Positions 7,112 through 13,109 of a stretch of DNA of 14,492 bases are shown here, one piece after another. The stretch lies in the NCBI RefSeq assembly GCF_937875145.1, contig NZ_CALNCS010000183.1:1-14492 (forward strand). Direction: 5' to 3'. The notes beneath the pieces were generated by a model that was not told the origin of the DNA, did not search any database, and saw only the letters and a list, made by a program, of their open reading frames with translations. The translations under genes and the position numbers were made by a program. Within the stretch, counting starts at the first letter, position 1, and every line of letters starts with the position of its first letter. The stretch is from Alkalibaculum bacchi (GTDB taxonomy: Bacteria; Bacillota; Clostridia; Eubacteriales; Alkalibacteraceae).

Positions 7112-7176
7112 GTTTCCCTCCGTGAAATATATTCGCAGATTACCTCAGCACTACCAACCAATCTGCTATTTCGAAC

Positions 7177-7185
7177 ATTATATCA
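7177..7185 (-). promoter_or_regulatory. Extended -10 promoter of cvpA with a 5'-end hairpin
   Basis: The minus strand reads TGATATAAT, a perfect -10 with the TGn extension; no good -35 is seen. The transcript would start near 7170. GCAGATT (7135-7141) pairs with AATCTGC (7160-7166) around an 18-base loop, so the cvpA leader could fold at its very 5' end, about 23 bases from the start codon. Confidence 0.6.
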
Positions 7186-7283
7186 CATTAATTTGTTGAT
7201 GAATACCGAAGGATGTCGGAGAAAAGGAAAATTGTTGTAATGAAATGATAAAGAAGTTAATTATAATTATATGGTAATGCAAG

Positions 7284-7426
7284 TTTGCGGAAAGCGGAAT
7301 GTGGAAAGCTGAAAACTCGCCCGAAGACGAGTAGATTAGACCCTAGCATTATAATTCGTCTCTATTTAAGGGTTCTCCTTACCACCTTACCACCTTACCA
7401 CCTTACTACCTTACTACCTAACCACC
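7284..7426. repeat. Composite interspersed repeat with six 8-bp tandem units
   Basis: Fills much of the 319-bp gap between cvpA and the YkuS-like gene. In order: a GGAAAGCGGAATGTGGAAAG block (7289-7308), a 16-base hairpin CTCGCC-CGAA-GACGAG (7316-7331; on the minus strand its loop is the stable tetraloop TTCG), ATTAGACCCTAG (7335-7346) shared with the copy near 10267, then six units of TTAC(C/T)ACC (7379-7426, one reading TAACCACC). The array ends 4 bases from the stop codon of the upstream gene. The remainder of the gap (about 7186-7283) shows nothing I can name. Confidence 0.75.
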
Positions 7427-7430
7427 TTAT

Positions 7431-7697
7431 TCAAAACAACGATGTATAAAGCCTCTTTCTCAATATATTATCAATGTCTTCAGGCGTTTTGTCTTTTATA
7501 TCTATAATCAATACCCCATGATTGCTAGTACTATTCATCATACTATTATTTACACCATTTAAAAAGTCGCTATCATAAGTACTATGATACAAAACACCAT
7601 CGACTCTCTCTTTTGAGTACAAAGAAACAACTTTATAATTCATCCTTCTCAGGCTATTGGCTAATTCTCCATATTTATTATCTAAGGCTACAATCAA
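7431..7697 (-). CDS. YkuS-like (UPF0180) small protein
   Basis: An 88-residue soluble protein. It resembles the UPF0180/YkuS family: a short first strand (MIVALDN), a helix leading into the NYKVVSLY strand (20-27), DGVLYHS (33-39), a strand GVLIIDIKDKTPEDI (61-75) and a final helix, a pattern suited to a small alpha/beta fold. I rely on recalled family layout, so the family call is moderate and no function is known. The start is TTG at 7697, spaced 8 bases from GGAGGTG. That ribosome binding site lies inside the right arm of the hairpin at 7701-7734, which may limit translation. It follows the membrane protein gene by 56 bases. Confidence 0.6.
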   Translation of the reverse strand: MIVALDNKYGELANSLRRMNYKVVSLYSKERVDGVLYHSTYDSDFLNGVNNSMMNSTSNHGVLIIDIKDKTPEDIDNILRKRLYTSLF

Positions 7698-7700
7698 AAT

Positions 7701-7734
7701 AAAAACACCTCCACAATTAGTATGAGGTGTTTTT
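7701..7734 (-). terminator. Hairpin acting as terminator and covering a ribosome binding site
   Basis: AAAAACACCTC (7701-7711) and GAGGTGTTTTT (7724-7734) form a perfect 11-bp stem with a 12-base loop. T-runs follow on both strands, so it could stop transcription both ways. On the minus strand the 3' arm contains GGAGGTG, the ribosome binding site of the YkuS-like gene. It starts 20 bases after the stop of the upstream membrane protein gene. Confidence 0.7.
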
Positions 7735-7753
7735 TCTTTTTTATCCCAAATTT

Positions 7754-8248
7754 CTATTGACTGTTTTTAGATTCTTTCGATTTTTTTATAAAAGAACCTA
7801 AATATCCTCCTATAAGCAAGACTAGTATGACTACAGCTACATTAATATCCATTTGTATATAAACACTGCTTTTTTCAAACAAAGTCATAATCGATTCAAA
7901 TGGCTTATTCCAAAACAATGTTGGTGCCCCTATTATATAAAACAGAGAATAATTTTGGATACTACTTAATTCTTGTATGCTCTCAAGTATTTGCCCAGCT
8001 ATTAAAAATAGTATGATTGGAAGAGTTGTAACAATGCTTAATTGGAGAACACTGATTTCTCTCTTTTTTTCTCCACTTATAGAATACTTTAGTGCTAATA
8101 CAAAGTACATAGCCAAAATTAATATGGTAACGCTAATAGATACGGTAATGTTTTTATTAGAAATAAGCGAGTAAACAAGGCATATTCCCAAATGTAAAAT
8201 ATTCCCTATTGTCGCATATTTTAGTACATCATTCCAAACTGTTTTCAT
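7754..8248 (-). CDS. Membrane protein of unknown family
   Basis: A 164-residue protein that I do not recognise. It appears to have four membrane helices, at about 12-30, 35-54, 68-88 and 135-155, with a weaker hydrophobic patch at 100-113. The loop GEKKRE (59-64) and the lysine-rich tail KKSKESKNSQ (155-164) are probably cytoplasmic by the positive-inside rule. No cysteine pair, catalytic motif or transport signature stands out. The ATG at 8248 follows GGAGGAATTAG. It lies between parB and the YkuS-like gene, followed closely by a terminator, and is separated from parB by 262 bp of repeat DNA and parS, so it is probably its own transcription unit. No clear promoter is visible. Confidence 0.7.
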   Translation of the reverse strand: MKTVWNDVLKYATIGNILHLGICLVYSLISNKNITVSISVTILILAMYFVLALKYSISGEKKREISVLQLSIVTTLPIILFLIAGQILESIQELSSIQNYSLFYIIGAPTLFWNKPFESIMTLFEKSSVYIQMDINVAVVILVLLIGGYLGSFIKKSKESKNSQ

Positions 8249-8367
8249 CTAATTCCTCCAGTATTACCTTATATTTCATGTTAAGTTCGATTTGTATGTC
8301 GAGTGTTTTTAGAATTCCCGCGTTATTTTGATAGCTGAAGTTTTGCCACCTTCGGATGGCTTAGTAT

Positions 8368-8479
8368 AAGATCCTTCGACTAAAGCCTCAGGATGACAAA
8401 ATAGCAGTCTGAGATCTAGATTGCTCACCTAAAGGAGAGTAGTGTTTTTCCCTTCAGCATTCCACTTTCCGCTTTCCAC
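8368..8479. repeat. Interspersed repeat copy between parB and the membrane protein gene
   Basis: AAGATCCTTCGACTAAAGCC continues to TCAGGATGACAAA (8368-8400) and matches the copy at 10310-10340 (AAGATTCTTCG ... TCAGAATGACAAA). A hairpin-like CTCACC-TAAA-GGAGAG (8424-8439, one mismatch) resembles those at 1070 and 7316. The end, TTCAGCATTCCACTTTCCGC and on to 8479, matches the ATTCAGC/CTTTCCGC blocks at 2552 and 7284. It abuts the parS site. Confidence 0.65.
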
Positions 8480-8484
8480 AAAGA

Positions 8485-8500
8485 TGTTTCACGTGAAACA
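8485..8500. promoter_or_regulatory. parS: parS centromere site
   Basis: TGTTTCACGTGAAACA is a perfect 16-bp palindrome matching the bacterial parS consensus bound by ParB/Spo0J; the symmetry extends to 20 bp (8483-8502). It lies 10 bases after the parB stop. ParB loads here as a CTP-dependent clamp and spreads, directing origin segregation and SMC loading. Confidence 0.93.
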
Positions 8501-8510
8501 TCCTTCTACA

Positions 8511-9377
8511 TTATTCGATTAATTGTCTTATGATACGCTCTAAATCGTCATCGCTATAGTAATCAATTTCGATTTTTCCTTTTGAATTCTTATATTTAAT
8601 TTTTACTTTTGTTCCCATATGTCTTTGGACTCTTTCTTGGAGATCTAGTATGTAATCTTGATCACTTCCCTCATCTTTTACTTTAGGATGATCTTGAGGG
8701 TCTTTCAATTCCTCTTTTTCTTTTAGAGTTTGAGCAATCTTTTCAGCTTCTCTAACAGATAAGTTTTCTTCAACTATTTTTTGAGCTAATTTCTCTTGTA
8801 GATTTTCTGGAACGGACAATACAGCTCTACCATGACCTGCTGTTAGGGTATTTTCTTTTATCATATCCTGAATTTTATCAGGCAGATGCAGTAATCTCAA
8901 TGTGTTTGCAATAGCTACTCGGCTTTTCCCAAGTTTTTCAGCTAATTGGCTTTGGGTTAGCTCATATTTTTCCATAATCTCTTTATAGGCTTGTGCTTCT
9001 TCTAAATCATTTAAATCTTCCCGCTGAAGATTTTCAATCAATGCTACTTCCATCTTTTCTTCATCAGACAATTCTTTTAAGATTACAGGTATCTTCTTTA
9101 TACCTGCCTTCATGGCAGCTCTCCATCTTCTTTCTCCAGCAATAATCTCGTATCCATTTTGGACTTTAGATACAAGAATAGGTTGAATTACTCCGTGTTG
9201 AGAGATAGAATGAGATAATTCCTGTAGTTTTTCTTCATCGAATTCTTTTCGAGGCTGATTTTTATTGGGGATAATCTCTTGAATACGAATCTCAAGAACT
9301 CCAGAATCTGGTGCTTGCTCTAATTGAGGTATTAACGCACCTAATCCTTTTCCTAATCCTTTTTTTGTATTATTCAC
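8511..9377 (-). CDS. parB: Chromosome-partitioning protein ParB (Spo0J)
   Basis: CTP-dependent DNA clamp that binds parS, recruits SMC condensin and works with ParA. The 288 residues are normal length. The N-terminal tail KKGLGKGLGALIP (5-17) is the ParA-stimulating segment. The CTP-binding domain has GERRWRAA (81-88) and ENLQRE (115-120). The helix-turn-helix follows at about 141-163 (TQSQLAEKLGKSRVAIANTL), and the C-terminal dimer domain is at about 240-288. The start is GTG at 9377, overlapping the parA stop by 8 bases; AAAGGA lies in the end of parA, which favours coupled translation. A parS site follows the gene. Confidence 0.97.
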   Translation of the reverse strand: MNNTKKGLGKGLGALIPQLEQAPDSGVLEIRIQEIIPNKNQPRKEFDEEKLQELSHSISQHGVIQPILVSKVQNGYEIIAGERRWRAAMKAGIKKIPVILKELSDEEKMEVALIENLQREDLNDLEEAQAYKEIMEKYELTQSQLAEKLGKSRVAIANTLRLLHLPDKIQDMIKENTLTAGHGRAVLSVPENLQEKLAQKIVEENLSVREAEKIAQTLKEKEELKDPQDHPKVKDEGSDQDYILDLQERVQRHMGTKVKIKYKNSKGKIEIDYYSDDDLERIIRQLIE

Positions 9378-10146
9378 CAGAATCCTTTCCTTTCTTAATA
9401 AACTCCTCTGCTAATTCTTTATAAGCGATAGCACCTTTAGAACTAGAATCATATTCTTCAATGGTTTCTCCATAGCTTGGAGCCTCTGCTAATCTTACAT
9501 TTCGAGGAATCATGGTTTTAAAAACTTTATCCTTAAAAAATTTGCGTACCTCCTCAGCTACTTGCAAGGATAAGTTTGTTCTGCCATCGTACATAGTTAG
9601 CACAATACCTTCAATTTCTAAGGGGATGTGAAGTCCTCTCCTCACTAAATCAATCGTCTTTACAAGCTGACTTACTCCTTCTATAGCATAGTACTCACAT
9701 TGAATAGGTATGAGTACGGAATGAGAAGCAGTTAAAGCATTAATTGAAATTAAACCTAAAGAAGGAGGACAATCAATAAATATGTAATCGTACTTTTCAT
9801 TTAATTGGTCTATAAGTTTTCTTATCCTAAGCTCTTTTTCACTTTTTTGATTGATTTCGATTTCGGCTCCTGCCAAATTAGCATCAGAAGGTACTAAATC
9901 CAAATTTTCATATCTCGTTTTTAAAATAATATCTTCCATAGAAATATTATTAACCATGCCATCGTATAATGTGCTTTCTAAATTATCCTTTTCAAAGCCA
10001 AAGCCACTAGTTGTATTTCCCTGTGGATCTGCATCAATGACCAGCACTTTATAACCTAATAAACTTACATAGGCACTTAGGTTGATATTAGTAGTCGTCT
10101 TTCCAACTCCACCTTTTTGGTTATATATTGAAACTACCTTTGTCAT
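9370..10146 (-). CDS. parA: Chromosome-partitioning ATPase ParA (Soj)
   Basis: ATPase that binds DNA as an ATP dimer and is released by ParB; in Bacillus-type bacteria it also acts on DnaA and replication start. The 258 residues are the length of chromosomal Soj, without the extra N-terminal DNA-binding domain of plasmid forms. The deviant Walker A KGGVGKTT (11-18), VLVIDADPQGN (34-44) and YIFIDCPPSLG (121-131, Asp125) are intact. The ATG at 10146 follows AGGAGACTGAAG. It overlaps parB. In many Firmicutes gidB lies directly upstream; here that side holds a 294-bp repeat-bearing gap and then a two-component system. Confidence 0.97.
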   Translation of the reverse strand: MTKVVSIYNQKGGVGKTTTNINLSAYVSLLGYKVLVIDADPQGNTTSGFGFEKDNLESTLYDGMVNNISMEDIILKTRYENLDLVPSDANLAGAEIEINQKSEKELRIRKLIDQLNEKYDYIFIDCPPSLGLISINALTASHSVLIPIQCEYYAIEGVSQLVKTIDLVRRGLHIPLEIEGIVLTMYDGRTNLSLQVAEEVRKFFKDKVFKTMIPRNVRLAEAPSYGETIEEYDSSSKGAIAYKELAEEFIKKGKDSGE

Positions 10147-10164
10147 CTTCAGTCTCCTTTTGTC

Positions 10165-10193
10165 GATATAGTATCATTTTAACATTAATGTAA
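10165..10193 (-). promoter_or_regulatory. Possible parAB promoter
   Basis: TTACAT (10188-10193), 17 bases, TATATC (10165-10170) on the minus strand, about 19 bases upstream of the parA start codon. Each box matches about 4 of 6, so this is a tentative call. Confidence 0.35.
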
Positions 10194-10236
10194 TTTATAT
10201 TAAAGGAAGTTTTGTATACTTTCATGAATTGGAAAA

Positions 10237-10352
10237 AAAGTGCTTGCGCACTTTCAGTCCTTAAACATTAGACCCTAGTCACTGGCTTGCATGTATTCCT
10301 CTTAGGTCTAAGATTCTTCGCTTGCGCTCAGAATGACAAAAGCAGGAGCTAG
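10237..10352. repeat. Composite interspersed repeat upstream of parA
   Basis: Hairpin AAAGTGC-TTGC-GCACTTT (10237-10254), then CATTAGACCCTAGTCACT and on (10266-10286), GTATTCCTCTTAGGTC (10293-10308), and AAGATTCTTCG ... TCAGAATGACAAA (10310-10340), with a tail to about 10352. The first three parts align in order and spacing with the copy at 12933-13004; the last part aligns with 8368-8400. Confidence 0.75.
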
Positions 10353-10380
10353 AGGCAAGGATTTTTCTAATATATAAAGA

Positions 10381-10416
10381 CATCACATTGTGATACTGGT
10401 TTATCGCAATGTGATG
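10381..10416 (-). terminator. Hairpin after the histidine kinase gene
   Basis: CATCACATTG (10381-10390) pairs exactly with CAATGTGATG (10407-10416); after one mismatch four more pairs (GATA with TATC) close a 6-base loop. It lies 25 bases past the kinase stop. Only a weak T-rich stretch follows on the minus strand, so it is a likely but not ideal terminator. Confidence 0.5.
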
Positions 10417-10440
10417 CCTCAAGGAGTGTATTTTTAATTA

Positions 10441-12156
10441 CTATCTACTTGTGTGATTAAATTTAAACCAAAATATAACGCCATCTTCACTATTTCTAGC
10501 TCCATAAGAAAATCCGTGCATTTGTAAAATCCTACCTGAAATAGCTAAACCTAGACCCGTACCTTTAGAATGGCTTCGGGCTGTATCACCTTTCTTAAAC
10601 GGTAACCATATTTCCTCTATTATATTTTCAGGTATAAAGCTACCACTATTATATACTTCTAATGAATCCTCTAATATTCTTATACTAATAGTGCCTCCTG
10701 TAGGTGTGTTGTTAAGGGCATTGACAAAAAAGTTATCTATAACTCTTAGCATCAAAGATATATCCGCCTTGATTACAGCTTCACCGCCTAAAGAAGTCGT
10801 TATTCCTTTTTCTTCCCAAACTGGTTTATAGCGCTCAATAATTGTTCTACATACGTCTATAAGTGCCACATCTTCGAAATTAACTTTAAGGGAATCCGCC
10901 TCTAATCTGGTTAACTCAAGCATATTATGAATGATTTGATCCATACGGATGACATTTACTTGGATATGATTGGCGTAATGCTCTCTTTTCTCTGTATGGA
11001 CATTTGCTTGTAAATTCTCCGCATATCCAGCAATAATACTTAAAGGAGTTTTTAGATCATGAGCTAGGGCATTAGTCATTTCTTTTCGGTGATTTTCTAA
11101 TTTTTCTTGTTGTTTATAGGTTTTAAAAGTTTGTTTTGCAAGTATAAAGGCTGCAATATTAAATGTAAAGAAACAAGAAATCCAAACAAACGCTAAACTT
11201 GGGAGACAACGCTCTCCAATATTGATATCACTTCCTATTACGGTCCAAAAGTCGCTTATGGCTTGACCATCATCTATCCTAACTGCATTCTGATAAGGTA
11301 CTGCTAAGTAGTATCGATAAGTTAGTAATTCAATTCTTTGAGATAGATTTCTTTTAGATAGATTTTCAGGGTCATTATACTCATCAATAGCTTCTTTTAA
11401 ATGAGATTCTTCTACTACCATTTGACGGAGCTCATCTCTTTTTTTGTTATTCGGATTACTAGAACTATATGTGGTAATGGCTCCACTTTCAAAGTATGGC
11501 AAATCCTTTATATTTTTATGTTCTGGTTTATAGACAATTTTATCCGTATGAATACCACTACTTGCATTTACATGTCCTTCTGCATCAAGTCCACTAGCAT
11601 ACATAGGATTAACAGTAATTTTTTCTGGAATAATCATTCCATTATCGACCCAGAAGCCCTTTAAGTCTATTGAATACCCTGAAAGATCTCCTACTTTTTT
11701 AGGATGTGGATTAGTGTATAAATATTCTTCAATCTCCTTTATTTCTTCTTCACTAAACCAATTCTTTGGATTCAAATAAGCAAATCCTGTATAATCATTA
11801 TTTTCATCTGTATAGGTACATAACCAGTACTTATTCGTATTGAAAAGAAGTTTATAGTCACCTGTAAATATTGCTACTTCAGAGTCCATAATAGTGAAAA
11901 GAGGGGTCTCCTGTAATAATTCATTTTTTACTTTAGATATATTTGTCAGCTGCATGTCTTTATTTAAATAATCTTGAAAGATTTTTTCTACTCTATCATT
12001 GAAATACAAGGCGTACATCTCAAGCTCCATGCTAGCTGCTTTTCTTTCCTGAGATACTAAAAATACGCTAAAACCAATCATAAGTATCAGATAAGTAGCT
12101 AAAAACACACCAAAAACACGCAAGTAAATTGTGCTCTTTACTTTCTTCTTTCTCAT
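10441..12156 (-). CDS. Membrane sensor histidine kinase
   Basis: A 571-residue kinase that probably phosphorylates the response regulator encoded just before it. A first helix (about 11-33) and a second (about 317-340) enclose a large extracellular domain of about 280 residues that I cannot assign to a ligand. No HAMP domain fits in the 25 residues between helix 2 and the H-box. The HisKA domain has NALAHDLKTPLS (362-373) with His366. The ATPase domain has the N-box DNFFVNALNN (474-483) and G2 GTGLGLAI (532-539); the G1 position reads YNSGSFIPE (502-510), lacking the usual aspartate. The start codon shares one base with the regulator stop (TAATG), so translation is coupled. The signal and target genes are unknown. 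Confidence 0.92.
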   Translation of the reverse strand: MRKKKVKSTIYLRVFGVFLATYLILMIGFSVFLVSQERKAASMELEMYALYFNDRVEKIFQDYLNKDMQLTNISKVKNELLQETPLFTIMDSEVAIFTGDYKLLFNTNKYWLCTYTDENNDYTGFAYLNPKNWFSEEEIKEIEEYLYTNPHPKKVGDLSGYSIDLKGFWVDNGMIIPEKITVNPMYASGLDAEGHVNASSGIHTDKIVYKPEHKNIKDLPYFESGAITTYSSSNPNNKKRDELRQMVVEESHLKEAIDEYNDPENLSKRNLSQRIELLTYRYYLAVPYQNAVRIDDGQAISDFWTVIGSDINIGERCLPSLAFVWISCFFTFNIAAFILAKQTFKTYKQQEKLENHRKEMTNALAHDLKTPLSIIAGYAENLQANVHTEKREHYANHIQVNVIRMDQIIHNMLELTRLEADSLKVNFEDVALIDVCRTIIERYKPVWEEKGITTSLGGEAVIKADISLMLRVIDNFFVNALNNTPTGGTISIRILEDSLEVYNSGSFIPENIIEEIWLPFKKGDTARSHSKGTGLGLAISGRILQMHGFSYGARNSEDGVIFWFKFNHTSR

Positions 12157-12836
12157 TACTTTCCCTCCAGCTTATAGCCTTTTTTAAATACTGTCTTAAT
12201 TTGTGAAGAAGCATCACCTAATGCTTGCCGTAATTTTTTTATGTGATTATCTACAACCCTATCATTCCCATCAAAATCATATCCCCAAATCCTAGTAAGA
12301 AATATATCTCGACTCATCACTTGACCAGGATTCTCTATAAGGATTTTTAGGATAGCAAACTCTATAGGTGCCAATTCTACTTCGTCTTCATTTACCATAG
12401 CGATGCATCTATATGGGTCTAATTTTATACTGCCTACCATCATTACTTCCGTCCTTACCATACCTTTTGCACGTTTTAATAAAGCCGTTACTTTAGCATA
12501 AAGCTCTGCCAAAGAAAAGGGCTTAATAACATAGTCATCACATCCAAGCCTATAGCCATATAATCGATCATCTTCACTGTGTCTTGCTGTAATAAAGATA
12601 ATAGGCACATCACTGGTTTTTCTAAGTTCTCGACAAATTGTAAATCCATCTACCTCTGGAAGCATTACATCTAAAAGCACCAAGTCATACTCATCCTCAG
12701 CATATTTTTGTTGACCCTCTTCTCCAGTTTTAGCCATACTTATAATAAAAGCTCCACCACTTTTTTCTGTGAAAAAATCTGAAATAATTTCTCTCATCTC
12801 TGGATCGTCTTCCACTAAAAGAAGCTTAAATGCCAT
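12156..12836 (-). CDS. OmpR/PhoB-family response regulator
   Basis: DNA-binding transcription regulator of 226 residues. The receiver domain has the acidic pair EDD (14-16 by the chosen start, MAFKLLLVEDD), the phosphoacceptor Asp56 in LLDVMLP, Thr83 in FITAR and Lys105 in IKPFS. The winged-helix output domain fills about 130-226, with ELAPIEFAIL, MSRDIFLTRIWGYDF, RVVDNHIKKLRQALG and the wing KTVFKKGYKL. An upstream TTG at 12851 is in frame, but GGAGGTGAGGGG, which is the ribosome binding site for the ATG at 12836, lies inside that extension, so I prefer the ATG. The kinase gene follows in TAATG overlap. No promoter is clear in the gap upstream. Confidence 0.94.
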   Translation of the reverse strand: MAFKLLLVEDDPEMREIISDFFTEKSGGAFIISMAKTGEEGQQKYAEDEYDLVLLDVMLPEVDGFTICRELRKTSDVPIIFITARHSEDDRLYGYRLGCDDYVIKPFSLAELYAKVTALLKRAKGMVRTEVMMVGSIKLDPYRCIAMVNEDEVELAPIEFAILKILIENPGQVMSRDIFLTRIWGYDFDGNDRVVDNHIKKLRQALGDASSQIKTVFKKGYKLEGK

Positions 12837-12932
12837 CCCCCTCACCTCCAAATATAGCTTAGCATATAAATATATCTTTTTTGTATGCTCTTTATGCTTT
12901 ACAACTTAAATATAAAGACAAAATACGACAAG

Positions 12933-13004
12933 AAAGTGCCTTTGGCACTTTAGTCGCTAGTCATTAGTCTTTAGTCACTAGCATTTGGGTATTCCTTTTG
13001 GGTC
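12933..13004. repeat. Interspersed repeat copy next to the group II intron
   Basis: Hairpin AAAGTGCC-TTT-GGCACTTT (12933-12951), four tandem 7-mers TAGTCNN (12951-12978), CATTAGTCTTTAGTCACT and on (12962-12982), and GTATTCCTTTTGGGTC (12989-13004). The order and spacing match the copy at 10237-10308, with 17 of 21 and 14 of 16 bases identical in the last two blocks. The predicted intron end is at 13006. Confidence 0.75.
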
Positions 13005-13043
13005 AGTCGAGTAGATAGAGCCTTGCGGCTCTTCTCCCTCACA

Positions 13044-13076
13044 GAACCGTACGTGCGCTATTAACGCATACGGCTC
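13044..13076 (-). ncRNA. Group II intron catalytic domain V
   Basis: The minus strand begins GAGCCGTAT and ends ACGTACGGTTC, the two conserved arms of domain V, including the AGC triad; the upper stem TGCG/CGCA closes a 7-base loop. It is 33 bases against the typical 34. It lies 33 bases after the maturase stop, as expected for an intron whose gene is in domain IV. Confidence 0.88.
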
Positions 13077-13109
13077 TTCACTCGGTCATTCACTTTAATA
13101 GCATTGTTA

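Noticed and set aside
7379..7426. CRISPR-like direct repeats
   Set aside because: The units are 8 bp and contiguous with no spacers; this is a tandem repeat, and no cas gene is present.
12837..12851. TTG start giving the response regulator five extra residues
   Set aside because: The extension contains GGAGGTGAGGGG, which is better read as the ribosome binding site of the ATG at 12836, where homology begins.
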